A DNA stretch of 64,000 nucleotides from Casuarina equisetifolia. Taxonomy: Eukaryota > Streptophyta > Magnoliopsida > Fagales > Casuarinaceae. Positions 37,582-50,620 of the stretch are shown piece after piece. Position numbers and translations under genes: made by a program. The notes beneath the pieces are model-generated. The model did not search any database and had not been told where the DNA came from. It worked only from the letters and a program-made list of their open reading frames with translations. Within the stretch, counting starts at the first letter, position 1. Every line of letters starts with the position of its first letter. The stretch covers positions 5,754,501 to 5,818,500 of the forward strand of contig CM052360.1 of NCBI GenBank assembly GCA_028551475.1. The letters are read 5' to 3'.

Positions 37582-39994
37582 TATCGAGAAATCTAGTATG
37601 GAAGCATTTCTTAGATGCGACTGTCACAAGAAAGCGGCATCTTAACGAAAACAGCTTTGGGGGCAGCCTCTGTGAATGCCAAAAGTAGGGGAAGAAAGAG
37701 AGGAAACTGGAAGTGAAGTGCAGGAGAATGTCAAGTCCATGAATGAGTCTGTGACACGTTGAGACAAACTGCAGACTTGGACCAGCAGAAGCTCCGCTAC
37801 GTGACAGATTCCAGCGCGTCTCCGGACAGCGCTTTGTCGCTTGCTCAATCACCTTCCAGCAATTTCAAATACCATCATCCAAACGCAGATATAAACGTAT
37901 TTCTGTGCCATGTTCTTGTGTCACCCAGAGTCAGTCAGTGATTGTTACAGCCTCAAAGTGCAGCTGCCTTTTTTTCTTTTTCTTTTTTTGCCTTCCTTTC
38001 TTTTTATGCTAGGGTATCATACTCAATCTTGAATCTAGTTTTTCTCAGCTCTGTTAAGGGTTTAATTATTTGTTACCCAACTAAACTTATACCTCTAAGT
38101 GAAAACTTGTTGCAATGAAAAGTAGTTCAAGCTGTCTTCAATATTAAAAACTTGGCAACCATATGGTATAGAGAATGCCACGTATGATTAGCTTGTGTAT
38201 CTGAGATATTTAGTGGTGGTTAATGTACTTACGCTTAAGGTGAAATAAATTATTCTAAAGACAATAAAAATCTATTTACATCAAGTGACTATGACTATTA
38301 TTTATTTATTTATTTATTTAGATGGAATTTTTTATTCAATCAACTGTTTTTCTTCTGTCAAGGGATGATGACATGGTCATTCGAACTATTTGAACAGAAG
38401 TGACTAGACTTCTATACTTTAATTAGGTTAAGGTGGTCACGAGCACTCCTAATTCAAATAAAGGTGGATGTATGATTATTCTCTGTTTGTTCTTTTTAGT
38501 GGTCATTCATCCATGATCATCATTGCTAGAATGGTATAAGATCATCAATATACAACAAAAAACTTCTTTGTTTGCTTATGGCACATGAAATAACAGTATA
38601 CAATTAGATGAGAGTAGTCATGCTCAACCAGAGACTCTTGGTTTGACTTAAAGTAACGATGCCGACCTTAATACTTGTCTTTGATTTGAACCTATGTCTT
38701 TACACTTACATATGAATTCCTCGGATGGCAGGATATAGAAATTGTCAGATGACGACAGGGTACACGCCGGCGAAGAAGATGAATGGTGGGTTGGCGGGCC
38801 CAAGGCAGCATGGATCGCGTGTGAAAGACAGCGGTGTAGGATTCAGAAGAATACAAACGCGGTTCACGGGAGGCCCTGTCAATGTTGTAGCCTAGCAACC
38901 TACGGAGTGGGAGAAGGGAGGCCGCGGCTGTCTCGGACTCTGTAGTCTGCCCCCACCGACTGCAGTAGTGGGCTTTCCCTGTCCTTCACTGCATCTCGTG
39001 TGAGCTGTCAGATTTGGATCCACCATTATTATTGAATCTTTCCTTATGTTTTAAGATACAAGGTGGTGTATAGGTTGCATGAGCCGCCACCCATCTCGCC
39101 ATGATTCACTGGTTTTTACCCTTTCACCTTCTTCCCTTTTGTTGGACTTGGTGGTTTGTTCGATTTTTATGTTACTCCTATTATTTTACTGTACTGAATC
39201 TCTTTTAAAGGTGCTTGGCATCATTTGCACATATCCACCACGGCCCTATCAGACAACTCACTTTGGTCTCGGGAAGATCAAAAACATAATTGAAAAAAAA
39301 AAAAAAAAAAAGCTATTAGATTTGCTGAACGAATAAACGCATGTCTTTGTCGGGAGTGGATGCATTTTCAAATCTGTCAATGTCTGCGATATGGGGGGCT
39401 AACACAGATAAGTAGTGTCTGCTATTGTGAGGGGCTGTCGCAGATGCGGAGGATCTCTCGAAGCCCGGCAGAAGGAACACATGATAACACGTCGTTTCCT
39501 GTGCCGCTCTTTTTGAAGAGTCTTTAATTCTTAGCATGAAATAAATGGATTGTAATACTCGTTTCAGTTAGTGAGGCTGCGACACGTCTATTTATTAATA
39601 AACTAGTTCCAATTCCATTCCAAAACAGTCGTATGTGCAAGAAGATGACAGGCACCGCAGCCAACTCAAAGAGAGTTAGCAGCTGATAGCTTTTAATTCT
39701 GAGGACTACCGGCCAACCAAGAGAGAGAAAAAGAAAGTAACCAGGAGGGCATTGCTTTCAAGTAAAGAAACAGGTATCACTATACACACACTGACCAAAC
39801 TTGATAAACAGAAATAGCTTATTCTTCTGTCCTTTTTGATTGGTCAGACTCACCTACACTGAGTACAAGATATATTTCTGAAGTGGGCTAAAATTCACTA
39901 CTCAACTCGTTCTTTTGGTTTGTTTTCTTCCTCCAACAACAACAATATAGTACCGCCGTCGATTGGTCAGCCATTTGATTAATCCAACCTTAAC
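37582..39994. other. Intergenic region upstream of LRR-RLK
   Basis: The right flank of the LRR-RLK gene (promoter and 5' UTR, about 37.6-38.0 kb), then unassigned DNA. A TATT tetranucleotide run lies at 38296-38320 and an A-run at 39293-39311. No supported gene; short frames lack motifs. Confidence 0.5.
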
Positions 39995-42900
39995 TCAAAA
40001 GAAGGAATCAAGATAACCATAGGTGTGCCTTCTGTTATACTGTAGCATGCTTGCATATGTCCGATCCCAAATTCCTACAAACAGTGATTCGTCATCTGGA
40101 CTTAGTGATACCCCCGAGATCTCACCAAAGAAATCAATTTCTTGCCGCTTTCTGTAATCTGACTTTGTACTATACACATGAACAAAATCTGCAGGTTCTG
40201 CTACCACCACAAACTGACCATCTGAGGAAAACCGGATTGACCGAACAGCACCCAAATTACCCTTCAGAATTGCAACTGGCGATTCTAGCTTTCTTACATC
40301 CCATATTCGGCAAGTCTTGTCCTGATTTCCCGTCGCAAAAGTACGTCCCTCAGGGTGCCATGCAGAGGCAAAAGAGAAATCTAGATGACCAACCACTTTG
40401 GCAACAGTCTGGAAAAATCAAACAACATTTTCATCCGGTGAGTGAAATTCCTTAATTCTTACTCCAAGCACCTGCAATTCTTTAAATGCAAGTTTCACCT
40501 CTATAGCTACCCCATTCTGGTATAGAACTAAAACATAGCAAACAGGTATGGAAATCTTCCATACACTAAACAAATCAATGATTTTCCCACAAGTGTTTTC
40601 GGAGAAAAATTGCCATTCCGAAAACGGTGTGACATGCCATTCGAAGATATAAGAAAACCACGGGAAATGTACAGCCAAAACCATCCATCTCACCACATCC
40701 TCTAGTGCCCATGTTAAGTACTTGGGAAATGCAAATGTGAAATCAGAGTTATCACAACAGTAAGGCTTTCTTTACCTTTCCACTCTGTGAGTCAACTAGC
40801 AGTCCATCTGTGTGATCTCCAACTACAGTAATAAGCCTTCGATCTGGACTCATTGATGTATGCTGCATCAAAGTGAAACAGTTCATTCATAAGAAAAGAA
40901 TTCCAACACCATACTGGCCATGGGCTCAAGGAGATATTACAGAAAACTAGTGGAAGGGTTATATTAATATCGTTATCTGAACACAAAAAAGAAACATAGA
41001 AAGCAATGGTCTATATGACATCTTATTCACGAACTTGTTGTCTATTAAGTTTTCCCTTTCCCATTGACCATTGTCTTCAATACATAGGCAATGTTTTAAC
41101 ACAAATCAATAAACTGAAGGAGGCAAACCTGGAAAGAGAAATTAGGTTCCTAGTTGACAGCTTGACTTTAAGATAAGAAACTGACATAATACTCTTTGCC
41201 TCATAACCTCTGACCACCAAGTTAGTCTACTAGATTGTTACCTCATTTACACAGGAAGCATGATACAAGAAAATGAAAAGATATTTTCAGGGGAAAAAAA
41301 GAAAAGGAATCGAAATCATTAAATTTATCAGGAAAAACAGATACAAGACAATCAACTACTTTGTGCTAATACTTCAAGAGACTCACATTCACCGGCCAGG
41401 GGAAGCGGAAGTGATTAAGAAGTTGAAATTTCTCCATGTCATATTCTCTCACACCACAATCATTATTCGATGCTATGAAATGAGTTCCACCCCTGCAAAA
41501 TAGTTTCCATGTCATACTATGCTCCATAACTAAAAAGGCTCAGCTCCAAGCATTCTATTTTTTGGAAATGTCATAGTACCTCAAGCCTTCATATATTTCA
41601 ATAGCATTTGTGATGGCATTATCATCATAGGTGGTCCGGGTACAGAAACTGACTCCTTCTTTATCCAAACGCTGCAGAAATGGGCAAACACAATCTTATT
41701 AACGTAACAACTAGCAAGCATAATACATCAGAAACAATCACAAATAACAGAAATTAAAAGATAATATCTCATGTGATAATGAATAGGCCCCAACCATTAG
41801 GAAAAGATCTCTTGAAGAAAGTAGTCGAGTTAAATACTTAGTCAAATAGTGATGGGAATGATATTTTCTTTTGGACTCATAACTAATCAGCAGATATCGT
41901 TTTGTTCACTTGAGAAAACTAATAGAGGTCAAATTTTGACAATTGTATGTCATTAAGATTGGTATACAGTGTACACAGGAAATGAAATAAGTGAATAAGG
42001 AAAAAAATTCCGTTGATTCCTGCTTTTTTGCAACCTATTAAATCAGCTAGGGCCCAAGCGCAGATGATAAAATTTCAGGATAAACTTGGTTCAGGAAGGC
42101 AAATAAAAGATTAAAAAAAAAAAAAACTACCCCCAAAGTGATATTTTGGACTCCATTCGCAAAGAAAATGCACTTCCTAGGATAAAGCTCAAAGTAGCTG
42201 GCTACTGCCCCACATGCTCAGTGCAAAAAAGATTTATGGGACCGATTACAGATAAGGTTGAGAGAAGTGTGGCAAAAAGTAACTTCCAAATGCTTATGCA
42301 GTATTAGAAAAAAAAATGCACTTAACTCTTTTGAGTTTTTTAATCCAAATGAGACAGGAATTTTATTAATAGAAGGCATTAAGTGGGAGAAAGATGGCAC
42401 CACCCTGGTGATAACTTTTCTTAAACTTACCTTTTGTAGATTGATTTGAGGTAAGAGAGGGAGATCTACACCCATCATGGAGTTCGGGACAGTTCTAGAA
42501 GACCCCCATTAGGATCAAGCATGCAACTTGGAAAAACTCTGATTAAAGTGACAGAATGCGGCTTTATGGGAGATTTAGCTCAGCTTTACAATCCTAAATT
42601 ACACAAATAAAAGTAAAGGGTACACCAAACACACCAAACAGTCTTCTAGATAGTGTTATGGAAATTCAAATGTACTAAAAGAGTTTTAACTGTTGCATCC
42701 TTGGCATTTCTAATTTTTCTGACTGAGCTACAGGCCCCGTGTTTAGGAAAGCAGATAGAGCAGATGATCCTAGACAATATCAAATTGTCAGTTATGGGGA
42801 GATAGGCTTCCTATACACTTGGGCAAAGCAAAATGAAGATGGAAAGAAGGGGTTTGTGCAGGTTGGTTTGGAAGACAAGCAAAGGACGACACTAGTAGCA

Positions 42901-45700
42901 ATTAACGAGTAACCAAGTCCAAAAATTTGGATAAAAAAATTTGTTGCTTTCTGCTAATATAGTCAGGACTTCAAAAAGGAAATCAACAACAGAAGCACAA
43001 TGAATTGAAACTGGGCAAAGACTTCTTTTCTTTCAGCTCAGTTAAGACAATGAGATGCAAGATAAATGACATGGCCTTGAAAGTACCACGAATACCTCCC
43101 CAGTCATATGAACGAGAACTGCAATTTCAAGTCAACTTGTAATGGACAATCATCCATCCATTGTCCATACCTCATGCTGCCCCTCTATTGCTATGCACAG
43201 GGCAGAAAACACCAAGTAGAGCATGTAGGTTCTCCCACTCCCCCACCCAAAAAAAAAAAAAAAAAGAAGCAAAAATAGAGCATCTGACTTGAAATTTTGG
43301 GAGTGACACACCGCTGCCTATTAGCGATGAGAAGCCAATAGTAGATCTACATCCTTTTCTGTCTCAAACCATTAGGATACAAATGATGGCAATGCTAAAT
43401 TAGTTTTTTGGGCAAAATGGAAAAGGAAAATAATCTTAATAGAAAATGATCCCATAGTAATCTTAAATCATTCGCCTCACTCACATCATTACTTAATTCT
43501 CATCTCCTCACTTTTAACTCTTGTAAGTAGTGACAGTAGCTATTAAACATAGCTTCACAATAGGATGCAAATAATTAGACACATATACAATAGTCACTAC
43601 TATCACAACCCACGAAGACCCATTAAGACCAGTTACAATCTCATACTTCAATATTAAAACAGTTCAAGCTTTCTACACTCATATGGCTGTAGAAAAACAG
43701 AGTGAAGTATTAGGCCCAGAATATAAAACTAACATATCTGATGTAAAAAGTGAAGCACGAGATGGGAACCAATGAAGGAAATCACCCATGAACCTATTGT
43801 TTATACAAAAAAATACATGCTACAAGCAGAAAGCTTTCTTTTATATTCAGAGATGCAACAAGACTCTAGTCCAGTGTCAATGCTCCAATATCACTGTCAA
43901 GAAGGCCCAACTTTATTTAGAAGCCCTTAAAAGCTCCTCAGCATAATTTTTTCATTTTCAAGCCTCTATGTCCTGCTCAGGCAGGTGGACAGAAAAGCAG
44001 GGCAACTTCTACAAGTAGAAGAATTATTTTGGGAGTGAGTTATTCCTTTTGGCGTACACCCATCTGTCTCTTGCTTAGAAAAGAAGAATTCACCAAAAAG
44101 AGAGGAGGAGACTAATTTCACAGTGTACATTTGTCCTTAAAAGAATTTGAGGTGAAAATGTCAGATGTACAGATGCTTCACAGCATGCTGATCGGAAGTC
44201 AAGTGAAGTAGTATCTAGAATGAGGAGAAAATGTCAAAAATACAGATGCTTCATAGCATGCTGATGGTAAAGTCAGATGAAGTAGTATCTTAGAAATAAA
44301 ATAACATAAATGAACGGTTCAGCACCAGCATGACATAAAAAAACACTGCAACCTACATGAATAGCAGCTCACATATGACTAACCTTACAGGTAAGCTCTC
44401 CTTGGAAACCCCCTGCAACCAAGAAATTCTCCTTGACTGCCAGTGTGCTGATTTGAGTCTGTGTAAAACCTTCCAACAAACTTCCATGGTATTTCTACAT
44501 GATTATATAACACACCTCAAAAATGAAACCATATACAAAAGATAAAAGGAAGTCACATGGATACAGTAAGGATGCAGTAAAGTGACCAGACATGAGGAGA
44601 ATAAAAATTAAAACCTGGATATACAATGAAGTAAGATTTTGTAAAAATGACTTCCAATTTAGGTCATTTTCGAATGGTTAAGGTGCAATTAGATAAAATT
44701 TACACATCTAAATATGTAATACCTCAGAAGGTGCAACATGTCCTGAAAAATTGAGGATCTCAGACAAATTGCCACTTAACGATGACCAGTGCATAACCGA
44801 ATAATTGGACATTAGATAGACATCATGTTTCGAAGTAGCCCATATCAGATTCCTTAGCTGCAAGCCAATAGCAGAAACGTTCATCAAATAGACCACAAAA
44901 CAGAGGATATTAACTTCAGACGTCAAAGCAGTTGACAGAAAAATAGTACTGAATGCAGGCAAAAAGGCCTCTATCATCCACGGTAAAGAAAGAAATTCTA
45001 GTTTGCGCATTTGTGAAGAAAGAAGAGAAAACTTCAAAGCAAATAAATCAGAAGATGGCAAACAGGCACTTGGATAGTCCTCTATACCTGAAAATGAAGG
45101 ATCGTGGGTTTGACTAATCTTGTGTTGTAAAAAAATTCATAGTAGTTACCACCCTTCTCCACTGGCTTGCACTCCTAGCACAATGTGTATGATATTGAAA
45201 TTATTTCATCACATACGGAAAGCAATCTTACTTATTAAAAACAAAGAAGAAAGCAGGAAAGAAAGAAAGAAATCTCGGGACAAATAGCAAACCTTGTCCA
45301 TGGTATCCCCAGACAGAGGAACATTCTCGTAGTTCCTGTACTCTTCGAGCCTAGTCAGTCTGTATTTATCCCTAGTTATGCTCAATCTGTCCCATGGAAT
45401 ACCTTGAATATCCTTTCCCTGCCTAGCTTGAGCAGCTGAGGTATCAGTCACTCTCGTAATCTGTAGATATTCAAAGGACAAAGAATTCAACCGTCGTCAG
45501 TGCCAGGGAGAGACACAAACCGAACCCAATAAGCAGGTACATCTACTTAGAGATGGAAGGGAAATTACTGCGCTATACTCATCGAGAACCAATTCTCCAG
45601 CATCTCTGGCATAGTTTTCGTCAGCGACCTCATTGCCAAAATCTTCCATTTCCTGCTCCTCCGCCATGTAATCGACTCCATCCTCCCCCTGGTAGGACAT
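39995..45700 (-). CDS. WD40-repeat protein (C2A9.03-like)
   Basis: A WD40 protein resembling the plant proteins usually labelled 'uncharacterized WD repeat-containing protein C2A9.03-like'; the biochemical role is unknown, probably a scaffold. Eight coding exons on the minus strand: 45700-45569, 45460-45293, 44857-44723, 44494-44384, 41671-41580, 41492-41387, 40862-40776, 40408-39995 (stop), about 414 residues with consistent phases. The acidic N-terminus (EEQEMEDFGNEVADE) precedes a conserved linker (IPWDRLSITRDKYRLTRLEEYRNYEN-type, residues about 60-90). Blades follow: LIWATSKHDVYL, GGFQGEL, FIASNNDCGVREYD, SMSPDRRLITVVGDH, a canonical one with SFASAWHPEGRTFATGNQDKTCRIWD, and AVRSIRFSSDGQFVVVAE. 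An acceptor at 45713 just before the start suggests a 5' UTR intron. The intron 44383-41672 is unusually long (2.7 kb). Confidence 0.9.
44152..44293. repeat. ~74-bp tandem duplication in WD40-gene intron
   Basis: Two adjacent copies of about 70-74 bp share GAAAATGTCA, ACAGATGCTTCA(C/T)AGCATGCTGAT and GAAGTAGTATCT, with several mismatches and small gaps. The duplication lies within the intron upstream of the exon at 41671. Confidence 0.8.
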
Positions 45701-46560
45701 GCTCTTTCTGCAACTGTGCACAATTGTAATGTTAACAAGTACTGAAAATAATGGGGGAGAGAGAGAGATGGAAAAGAATGAAGCCCCGCCCCCGGCCCGC
45801 AGGGAAAAGAAAACCCTAATTTGAAAACGCAATTGAGAACTAGCGACCCACATAACCCACAGGATAAGCCTATCGGAAAAATAAAACACAAGCAAACACA
45901 TACGAGGAAGAAGATACTCAGCTTTGCAAAAATAAAAATAAAAACTTAAAACAATTATAGTAAACTGGACCATCACCAATAGCGACAGAATTTCTGAAAT
46001 ACGAGAGCTCTTCAAGGGCAGAAAATGTTCGAAAATAACAAAGAGCAGAAACAAAGAGAACAACATTCAAATTGATAAGAGCTGCCAAGGAATCTGATTT
46101 TACAAAAAAAAAAAGAAATCTTACCAACTCCTCCATCAAACTTATTTTTTTTTTCCTTTATTTGTCATAAGCGTAGGAGAAATCATAGCTTTGAGTAAAA
46201 AAGAAGGCTCAGTGGGGGCATAAACAGAGAGGAGACGTAATTAAAGAAAGGCACCCCCCAACGACTAAAAGGAAAAACGCCGGGCACAACCCACGGTGCA
46301 TGCAATTCAATCAGCAGAGCACCTCCACCTCACTCATTCGGTTGCTTCAGAAATCCCGAAAAATGACACAGAAAAGGAAAGCAAAACGGAATCAAAAACA
46401 CAAGAAACCTACCCTTAAGTCTCTGAGAAAGAGGGGGGACCGGACCCGCAGGCACCGACAACGAATCACACACTCTGTTTGTAGAGCCAGGAAAGGCCGG
46501 AACGATGCACCTCGCAGCTCCGATTCCGCTAAACAATTATGGTCCAGTTAATCTCTATCG
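45701..46560 (-). promoter_or_regulatory. Probable 5' UTR intron and promoter of WD40 gene
   Basis: A pyrimidine-rich tract and acceptor (TTGCAG on the minus strand, near 45714) stand just before the start codon, pointing to a leader intron. The leader exon would lie upstream, perhaps around 46300-46560, where base composition is GC-richer. Frames on both strands here are shadows. Confidence 0.4.
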
Positions 46561-49169
46561 CCGCGGGCTGCTTTGTGTGAGGACGCTGCGATTAAGCAAC
46601 TGGGGAAAGGAAAGAGAAAAGGATGTAATATTAAAGGAATGGGTTTTGATGGCGTTGTCGGCAAACCCGGCTTTATATGTGTCTTAAAGGACGAGACGGA
46701 TTTGATGGCAAGGCGCACGCAACGCAAGCGAAAACTGAACCCATTTACATTAAACAAACGCGCTAGATCCCTCTCGATCACGCCTTCAGACACACCCCTA
46801 GACCGTTTCCAGTAATTTCAGTGAACCGCTCCGCTCCAATGCATGGACATCCATATGTATGGACGTGGATGCTCCAGCATGGCAACCAAAGACCATAATC
46901 TTAGAATATAGGGAGATATTTCTTTTTGAATACAGAAGATAATAATATTTCATTGAAAATTAGTTTAAAAACTAAATCAACAACCTTTGAACATGTAATT
47001 AACTTAATAACAAATTATGTCTTAATTTAAATTTTTAACAAAACAAATCAAACTAAATTGAGTAAAAAACAACCTTACATGTCATAATCACAATGGCCGG
47101 CCACCAAAAAATAACAATCTCTTTATTAAAAATTGAAAAGATAGATAAATGATTTCAATTATTTAAATTACTCTTGTTAATACGAGTTCCAAATGCAAAC
47201 AATAATCCTTATTATTTAACCTCTACCGGTGAAAATATTTGATAAAATTTGCCGTTGAAGTTATAAACATCATAAAGTAGGTAGAACATCGGATAAAGCT
47301 ACCTTTAGGGATGTCATTTTTCAGTGATGATTTTTTTTTTCTTTTGTTACTAAAAAGATGATGCAGTACAACATTGCATTTGGAATCTTGCATCCTCGAA
47401 TTTGGTAAAATTGTAGTAGGTTTGATGTTCAGTCAGGATAATTTTAAGGAGGCATTGACAATTCAAAAAATTCGCATGTCATAAAAGGGTAAAACCATAA
47501 CTATAAAGACAAAAGCGAAACAGTGTAGGATCTTTCTATCTACATGATTACAATCTGATGCGCACTCTTTAATAAACAATTGCAAAAACCATCTGGATCA
47601 TTAAACTATGCATATCACATTTGTACGAGAGTGCAATTGATAGGTAATAAATAAATAATTAAATATTTACGTCCTATAAAATTTATCCCGATTTGGACGC
47701 ATGCAGCCCAAATCTTGACCCACATTTCTTAAGATATGGTATGGATTTTTGTTCAATGACAATGGGTTTCGTTGTTATTTAACTTTTGAATTAGATAATT
47801 AATTTATTAATATAATATTAAAGTTATTTTTTTAAACATTTTTATACAAACATATTAAGAAATAGGCCATAAATCTCATATTTTAAAGAAATATATGATC
47901 ATTTCTGTTTACTATTTTTAATGTGCTTTGGGTTGGAAATGGGTTTTTTTTTTTTAACATTTTCTAAACTACGGAAAAAAAAAAAAAAAAAACGAAAATT
48001 GAAGGGCTTTGCAGAAAATGGCGGATTGGCAGGCGAACCTGCAGGGAAAAGTGTAGAAAGCAGCAGATAATCCAGAAGGTGGGAGAGTAATTTTGCATAA
48101 TGAGGCCTGAGTGGAGGACACGTGAAGAAGCCCGAGTTCGGTCATCTCTTCGCCCCATTTTCTTCGTGCAGTTGCAATGGAGGCTACTGGAAATCGGCCT
48201 GTATATAATATGGTAGTTGCTCGGACCACTGCTTTCTAGTCTTGGACACAATGGATTCTCTCTCACGTCGTGTCTTCCATACATCATTCGCTCCACCATC
48301 CTCTAAACACCCCTAACCACTCTCCCACTACTCATCCCCTGTACTCATTGCAACTTTCCCTTTCTGTCGTGCACGGTTTCGTGTTCAAGCCAAGGGATTC
48401 AAAACTCGAAAGTAAAACTTTAAATGGCAAATTTAAACCTAATGCGTTAAGGGATAAGGATAAAAAGATGGCTTACAATTTCTTAGTGGTTTTTCAAGAT
48501 TAGAAATTGTGTAAATCATGCTTGATCACCTCGATTACTTGTTAAAAACATGGTCGGTCCCTGGAGAAACCCAGTTAGCAAGACAGCCCAGACGGTGTTT
48601 ACCGCCATTTAAGTTCCGGTGAAGAGTTGCCATGGCGATGAGCTCTAGAGGGCACTTTCTTCTCTTCTTTTGCATGGGATGGAATTAGAAACAAGGAGAA
48701 CCCAGAAACCAGGGGTTTAGAGAGCATTATGCCTTTTCCACGCGTGTCTGTCTTAGAGATGGTGAAAGCACTCGAGTCGCTGCATTAGGGTGAGTAATGA
48801 GAGGATCTGGCATGAATGGACTCAAAATCACACCGGCTGTGCATTATCAGGTCTAATAATTTGTACTGGGAACTGCAATTAATGTGGTTCCGTGATCATG
48901 CTTTATTTCCTTTTTATCTTGTAGATCTGTTAACAACTTTTGTTTGCATATGGCTCAATAATTGTTTCACAAGTTTCAAATCTCTGCTTTTTGATGTTGT
49001 TGATTTTTTTTTTCTTTCTTTCGCAGGTTCTAGTGTCATTTCCCCCTTTTAAGAACTACTGCATTAGTGAGCGCGTTGGACCACTTTGTAAAACATGTTT
49101 TCCAACCATACTCAAGCTCCATAGGACAAAAAGAATGCCTCTCTGAAGTGCTCAGCCTGCTTTAGGTGT
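46561..49169. other. Intergenic, AT-rich
   Basis: About 2.6 kb without a supported gene. The part from 46.9 to 47.95 kb is very AT-rich. An A-run lies at 47974-47991. Frames at 47964-48299 and 48270-48503 have no recognisable domains. Confidence 0.5.
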
Positions 49170-50170
49170 GGTTTAAAAGTCGGAATGAAGAGTGATGTAC
49201 ATTTGTTCATCAAAATCACCGGGAAGACACGTATTTTTGGTATCAGCCGCTGATGGAGAGACTAATTCCATTTTAGCAAAAAGTGCTGATGGAGAGACTA
49301 ATTCCATTTTAGCAAAAAGTATCACGGAATCGAAGCCTTCAGCCTCTGTGAAACCTTTGGTAATCAAGCAAAGCTGTCCATCTCTTGTTGTGTGGTTTTT
49401 TTCGAGGGCAGTAAGTTCTGCAGTCATGGCATCACTCCAGTGGGGTGTTATAATCAACTGGGTGAAGGTGTTGGGTCTTCATTAGAGGATGTGATAGAAA
49501 TGAAGGCGGGACGAGCACCAGAAAAGTTAGTAAATGCAATAAAAAGCCCACATAGTTTCATGAACGACACATGATTGGCTTTGCCTTTTGTATCCTTTCA
49601 TGCCCGAGAAAGCCTACAAGAGGTGCAACTGCATATTGAGAGCCTTGAAGAATTTAAAACAAAAACAACCTCCTCATGCTTCACTTTCTGTTCTGAAGTA
49701 GTTGTATTGAGGAGTCCTCTATTTTTTATTTTTTTTGCTTTTTGCTATGGTGAAAAGTCAATCCATTGTTAGATAAACATACTTCTAATGAGGAGAACTT
49801 GTCTATTCCTCAAATTCATTGAGTTCGTTCAACAACACAATCATCTAGATTTTTGTCATGCTCAACGCAATATTTAATATGTTTGTGATACTTTTCCACA
49901 ACCAGAACAAGCGGGATTAATTTTTCCTGCTTGTTCCATTTCATCTGTTAAGCCATCTTAATTTGACTCCCGTTGAACCATAAAGCTTGTAGCATACATC
50001 TTTTCCACCTTGGCTGTGGCCACAATAATCGCAGAGGAGAAAAAGGGGAAATGAGCTGGGTGTAATGCATCCACTTCCCGAACAGGCAAACAGTTAGTAT
50101 AATGGGAAACCAAATTTCATTGCCCTTTTTCAGTGAACCCAATCCTTTTGGAAGATTCCTTTTCAATCAA
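49170..50170 (-). mobile_element. Broken Ty1/copia fragment
   Basis: Minus-strand remnants of copia coding sequence. Motifs typical of a reverse-transcriptase region (KGFTEAEGFD, LPGDFDEQMYI) lie at about 49190-49400. A zinc-knuckle-like gag piece (DVCYKLYGS) lies at about 49960-50020. No LTRs were recognised and many parts are missing. It is heavily broken and old. A 36-bp tandem duplication sits inside it near 49246-49319. Confidence 0.65.
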
Positions 50171-50620
50171 ACCAAGTTGAGATGAACCGGATGACATCAC
50201 TTTTCAAGGCATTTAATTATGTCAACCAACATACCCATCACGAATCACAGATCTCGTCTTTCTGAACGAAGAATCTGAAAGTCCCTCAACATACCAGAAG
50301 GTATAACCTTACAAAAGGTACGTAAAAGCAGCATATACGAGTTCCACGTCATCCAGCAAACCAGGACATGCTCTTCCACCATCAAACATAGGCTGATAAA
50401 TATACACCATCAACTTCCTTTATAGGACCCCGAGACTCAGGCCCCATCTTTCTTTGTTCTTCCTTGACAACAATCTGTTGCTTTGCCAACTGTGGAGCCT
50501 CGACTCTCTTCAGTCAGGGAGCCGAATCAGAAGTATACTTATTGTCTCCACACTTTCATGGAAACTGTCCAAATAATCATTGAATGGCTGGTGTGAACTT
50601 GATCCTCGTACTTATTATTG

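Noticed and set aside
38692-38945. Pair of 67-68 codon frames on opposite strands in intergenic DNA
   Set aside because: They overlap each other, lack motifs and no promoter or splice context supports either.
45497-46066. 189-codon minus-strand frame containing the first WD40-gene exon
   Set aside because: Only the part from 45700 downward is coding; upstream is 5' UTR intron-like (pyrimidine tract and acceptor) and the 3' end reads into intron 1.
46300-46551. Very basic 83-codon plus-strand frame
   Set aside because: Antisense to the leader region of the WD40 gene, low complexity (K/R-rich), no homologue recognised.
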